Origin: Pseudovibrio flavus
GTDB taxonomy: Bacteria; Pseudomonadota; Alphaproteobacteria; Rhizobiales; Stappiaceae
Assembly: GCF_009711345.1 (NCBI RefSeq)
Contig: NZ_SMMA01000063.1
Span: forward strand, 116,225 to 180,224
Length of the DNA stretch: 64,000 nt
Direction of reading: 5' to 3'
Shown: positions 62,369 to 64,000 of the stretch, one piece after another
How the letters are laid out: each line of letters begins with the position of its first letter
How positions within the stretch are numbered: position 1 is the stretch's first letter
Position numbers and translations under genes: made by a program
Notes under the pieces: model-generated
Database searches by the model: none
What the model saw: only the letters and a program-made list of their open reading frames with translations
Told to the model about the DNA's origin: nothing

Positions 62369-63379
62369 TTACTGAACTGTCTCTCTTCCAAGAGCAGTCA
62401 GAACCTCGTTAAGCTTTTCCACGCCGCCGATGCTGTCGTAGAACTTTGGCCATACAGTTGTTGTTGCACGCTCGATGAATTCTGCTTCACCGTTTGCTGG
62501 GTCAACAATTTCCATACCGCGCTCAACCAGCTCGTCGCGGATGCGCGCTTCTGTGTTCTCAAGGAAGCTAGCGGAGAAAGCGGTTGCCTCTGCACCAGCT
62601 TCAAGAACAGCTTTCTGCTCTGCTTCAGACAGATCCTGGAACACAGCTTCGGAAACAACGAGTGGCTCAATAGAGAAGATGTAGCGCAGGTTGGTGATGA
62701 ACTTCTGCACTTCGTAGAACTTCATGGCACTGATGGTGATGTACGGGTTGTCCTGACCATCAACGACCTTCTGCTGAAGACCGGCAAATGTTTCAGACCA
62801 AGCCATTGGCGTTGGATCAATGCCCCAAGACTTATAGGTCTCGATCATGATTGCGTTTTTAGGAACGCGGATCACAAGGCCATCAAGATCGGCAACGGTT
62901 TCAACTGGCTTTGCGGAATTGGAAAGCACGCGGAAGCCGGAGTAGGCCCAGCCAACAATGCGAACGCCAGCATCGCGAATAGTGTTCTCAACCAGCTGCT
63001 GGCCAATTGGGCCTGTAGTTACAGTCTGCGCGTCATCAAGGCTCAAAATAACGTAGGGTAGGGTCAAGGTGCCAACGGTAGGCGAAAATGGTGTGATGTT
63101 GTTGATGGCAAGAATAGAAAAGTCTAGCGCACCCATAGCGGCGCTGCTGATTGTGTCCTGCTCAGAGCCAAGCTGACCGTTCAAGAAAAGCGTGCCGGTG
63201 TGCTCTCCGCCAGTTTTTTCTTCAAGAGCAGAGATAAATGCTTTGCCCAGGGCTTCCTGAGTACCGCCTGCGCCATCGCCAACAGCAATTTTAAAATTTT
63301 TCGCTGAGGTAGGTACAGTAGCAACCGCAAGTGCGGCGGCAAATACTGCGTATTTCAATCCCTTAATTGAAAATGACAT
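62369..63379 (-). CDS. tauK: TRAP transporter substrate-binding protein, probable TauK
   Basis: The 336-residue periplasmic protein has a signal peptide (KYAVFAAALAVATVPTSA, cleavage near TSA-KNF). It has TRAP-DctP features: GGTQEALGKAFISALEEKTG, FLNGQLGSEQDTISSAAMG and the conserved arginine in LVIRVPKN. It is the first gene of the operon divergent from TauR; strong ribosome site GGAGGGG. TauR-like direct repeats lie in front of it. Taurine as ligand is inferred from the cluster. Confidence 0.86.
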   Translation of the reverse strand: MSFSIKGLKYAVFAAALAVATVPTSAKNFKIAVGDGAGGTQEALGKAFISALEEKTGGEHTGTLFLNGQLGSEQDTISSAAMGALDFSILAINNITPFSPTVGTLTLPYVILSLDDAQTVTTGPIGQQLVENTIRDAGVRIVGWAYSGFRVLSNSAKPVETVADLDGLVIRVPKNAIMIETYKSWGIDPTPMAWSETFAGLQQKVVDGQDNPYITISAMKFYEVQKFITNLRYIFSIEPLVVSEAVFQDLSEAEQKAVLEAGAEATAFSASFLENTEARIRDELVERGMEIVDPANGEAEFIERATTTVWPKFYDSIGGVEKLNEVLTALGRETVQ

Positions 63380-63469
63380 AGTTCCCCTCCAAAATATAAA
63401 TTTGTCAGAGAGATCTAAGTTTTTTTATTCCCTGACTCATCTAGGATACTAACGTAGAATTGCCTATCC

Positions 63470-63501
63470 ATATATCCAGTTTAAATCTGATTTAAGTCCA
63501 G
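63470..63501 (-). promoter_or_regulatory. Candidate TauR operator (CTGGAC direct repeats)
   Basis: On the minus strand CTGGACTTAA (63492-63501) is followed 22 bases later, start to start, by CTGGATATAT (63470-63479). The first matches the direct-repeat consensus CTGGACYTAA that I recall being reported for Rhodobacter capsulatus TauR; the second matches its first five bases. It lies in the tauK/tauR divergent region, properly placed to activate tauK. Confidence 0.65.
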
Positions 63502-63520
63502 ATGTATTTCCCGAGAGATT

Positions 63521-64000
63521 GTGTTGTTCGATAAAGTTACGCGGTTGCCGCCGGATTTGTTTTTCATTGATAAGAAAGCACCGGTCTCGTTACAGGCGCA
63601 GTTAATTACCTGTGTCGTAACCCTTGTGCTGCAGCAGCAAATTCCTGCTGGAACACGTATGCCTTCCAGCCGCTCGTTGGCCAGCTTTTTGGGGATCTCA
63701 CGGCTTACAGTTACGCTGGCCTACAATGAGTTGGTTGCGCAAAACTATCTGGTGGCACTGCCTCGCTCAGGTTACGCAATCTCTCATGACGCGCCGAAAC
63801 GGCAGTCGTTTTATCCAACAGCTCCGATTGGAAGCAAGGCGCTGGACTGGTCAACGCGTCTGCGTCCTGATCGCCAGCGGCAAAGGGCGATCGTCAAGCG
63901 CCGCGACTGGGAGCAGTTTCCTTTTCCCTTTCTCTACGGGCAGATGGACTGGTCATTGTTCAACCATGCGGCGTGGAGGGATTGCGCGCGAAGGGCGCTT
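63521..64000 (+). CDS. tauR: TauR, MocR/GntR-type regulator of taurine genes (5' part)
   Basis: An open frame from a GTG at 63521 runs off the right edge (160 codons seen). It encodes LFDKVTRLPPDLFFIDKKAP, a GntR winged helix (GTRMPSSRSLASFLGISRLT, then VTLAYNELVAQNYLV), and the start of the linker to an aminotransferase-like PLP domain (FPFPFLYGQMDWSLFNHAAW), as in MocR/TauR regulators. TauR activates taurine genes. It is divergent from tauK with candidate TauR repeats between them. Ribosome site CGAGAG. Confidence 0.85.
   Translation, partial: MLFDKVTRLPPDLFFIDKKAPVSLQAQLITCVVTLVLQQQIPAGTRMPSSRSLASFLGISRLTVTLAYNELVAQNYLVALPRSGYAISHDAPKRQSFYPTAPIGSKALDWSTRLRPDRQRQRAIVKRRDWEQFPFPFLYGQMDWSLFNHAAWRDCARRAL

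Noticed and set aside
1-64000. tRNA, rRNA, insertion sequences, phage genes, CRISPR arrays or riboswitches
   Set aside because: No cloverleaf, transposase-like protein, regular direct-repeat array or recognisable riboswitch core was seen on either strand by eye; a covariance-model scan was not possible here.

Overview
The window looks like chromosome (or chromid) of an alphaproteobacterium of the Rhodobacterales/Stappiaceae type, perhaps a marine, Pseudovibrio-like species. This is an inference from the moderate G+C content, the Xsc/TauR/TauKLM/TauXY taurine gene set, the many periplasmic-binding-protein importers and the style of the proteins; no rRNA or other taxonomic marker is present. 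No tRNA, insertion sequence, phage gene or CRISPR array was seen. Almost the whole window is a string of catabolic operons, each with its own uptake system and regulator.

Layout. (1) 1-94: C-terminal end of a glycerate kinase. (2) 155-9883: a divergent sugar locus. A minus-strand ABC importer operon with a sugar epimerase-like TIM barrel and a Gfo/Idh/MocA oxidoreductase faces a LacI regulator, a second TIM barrel and a second Gfo/Idh/MocA enzyme. (3) 9959-18675: a FadR-type regulator, a SorC-type regulator and a complete glucitol-type PTS (GutM, IIC, IIBC, IIA) with its own HPr-Enzyme I fusion, followed by a convergent SAF-domain dehydrogenase. (4) 18876-22597: a TRAP transporter in one operon with OsmC and GYD-domain proteins. 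(5) 22914-34815: polyamines. A PotFGHI importer, agmatinase and a glutamine-synthetase-like ligase are divergent from a GntR regulator, which is followed by PuuA, SpuC and PuuB. (6) 35124-36809: a Cache-type chemoreceptor. (7) 36928-48351: GlcNAc/chitobiose catabolism (GntR/UTRA regulator, NagK, oxidoreductase, ABC importer, cytosolic GH20 hexosaminidase, NagB, NagA). (8) 48674-54910: a second chemoreceptor, a DUF6492-like glycosyltransferase, PdxY and a coniferyl-aldehyde-type dehydrogenase. (9) 54975-64000: taurine. Xsc is divergent from a LacI regulator; tauXY, a UspA protein and the TauKLM TRAP transporter are divergent from TauR, which runs off the window.

How the parts work together. 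Taurine would enter through TauKLM, be deaminated by TauXY to sulfoacetaldehyde and be cleaved by Xsc to sulfite and acetyl phosphate. Putrescine/agmatine would enter through PotFGHI and go through agmatinase, then either the gamma-glutamyl route (PuuA/PuuB) or transamination (SpuC). Chitobiose/GlcNAc would be imported, split by GH20, phosphorylated by NagK and converted by NagA and NagB to fructose-6-P. The PTS locus can in principle run a whole PEP-to-sugar phosphorelay by itself but lacks the usual sorbitol-6-P dehydrogenase. All five binding-protein genes are followed directly by a stem-loop before the next transporter gene, and several regulators have visible candidate operators.
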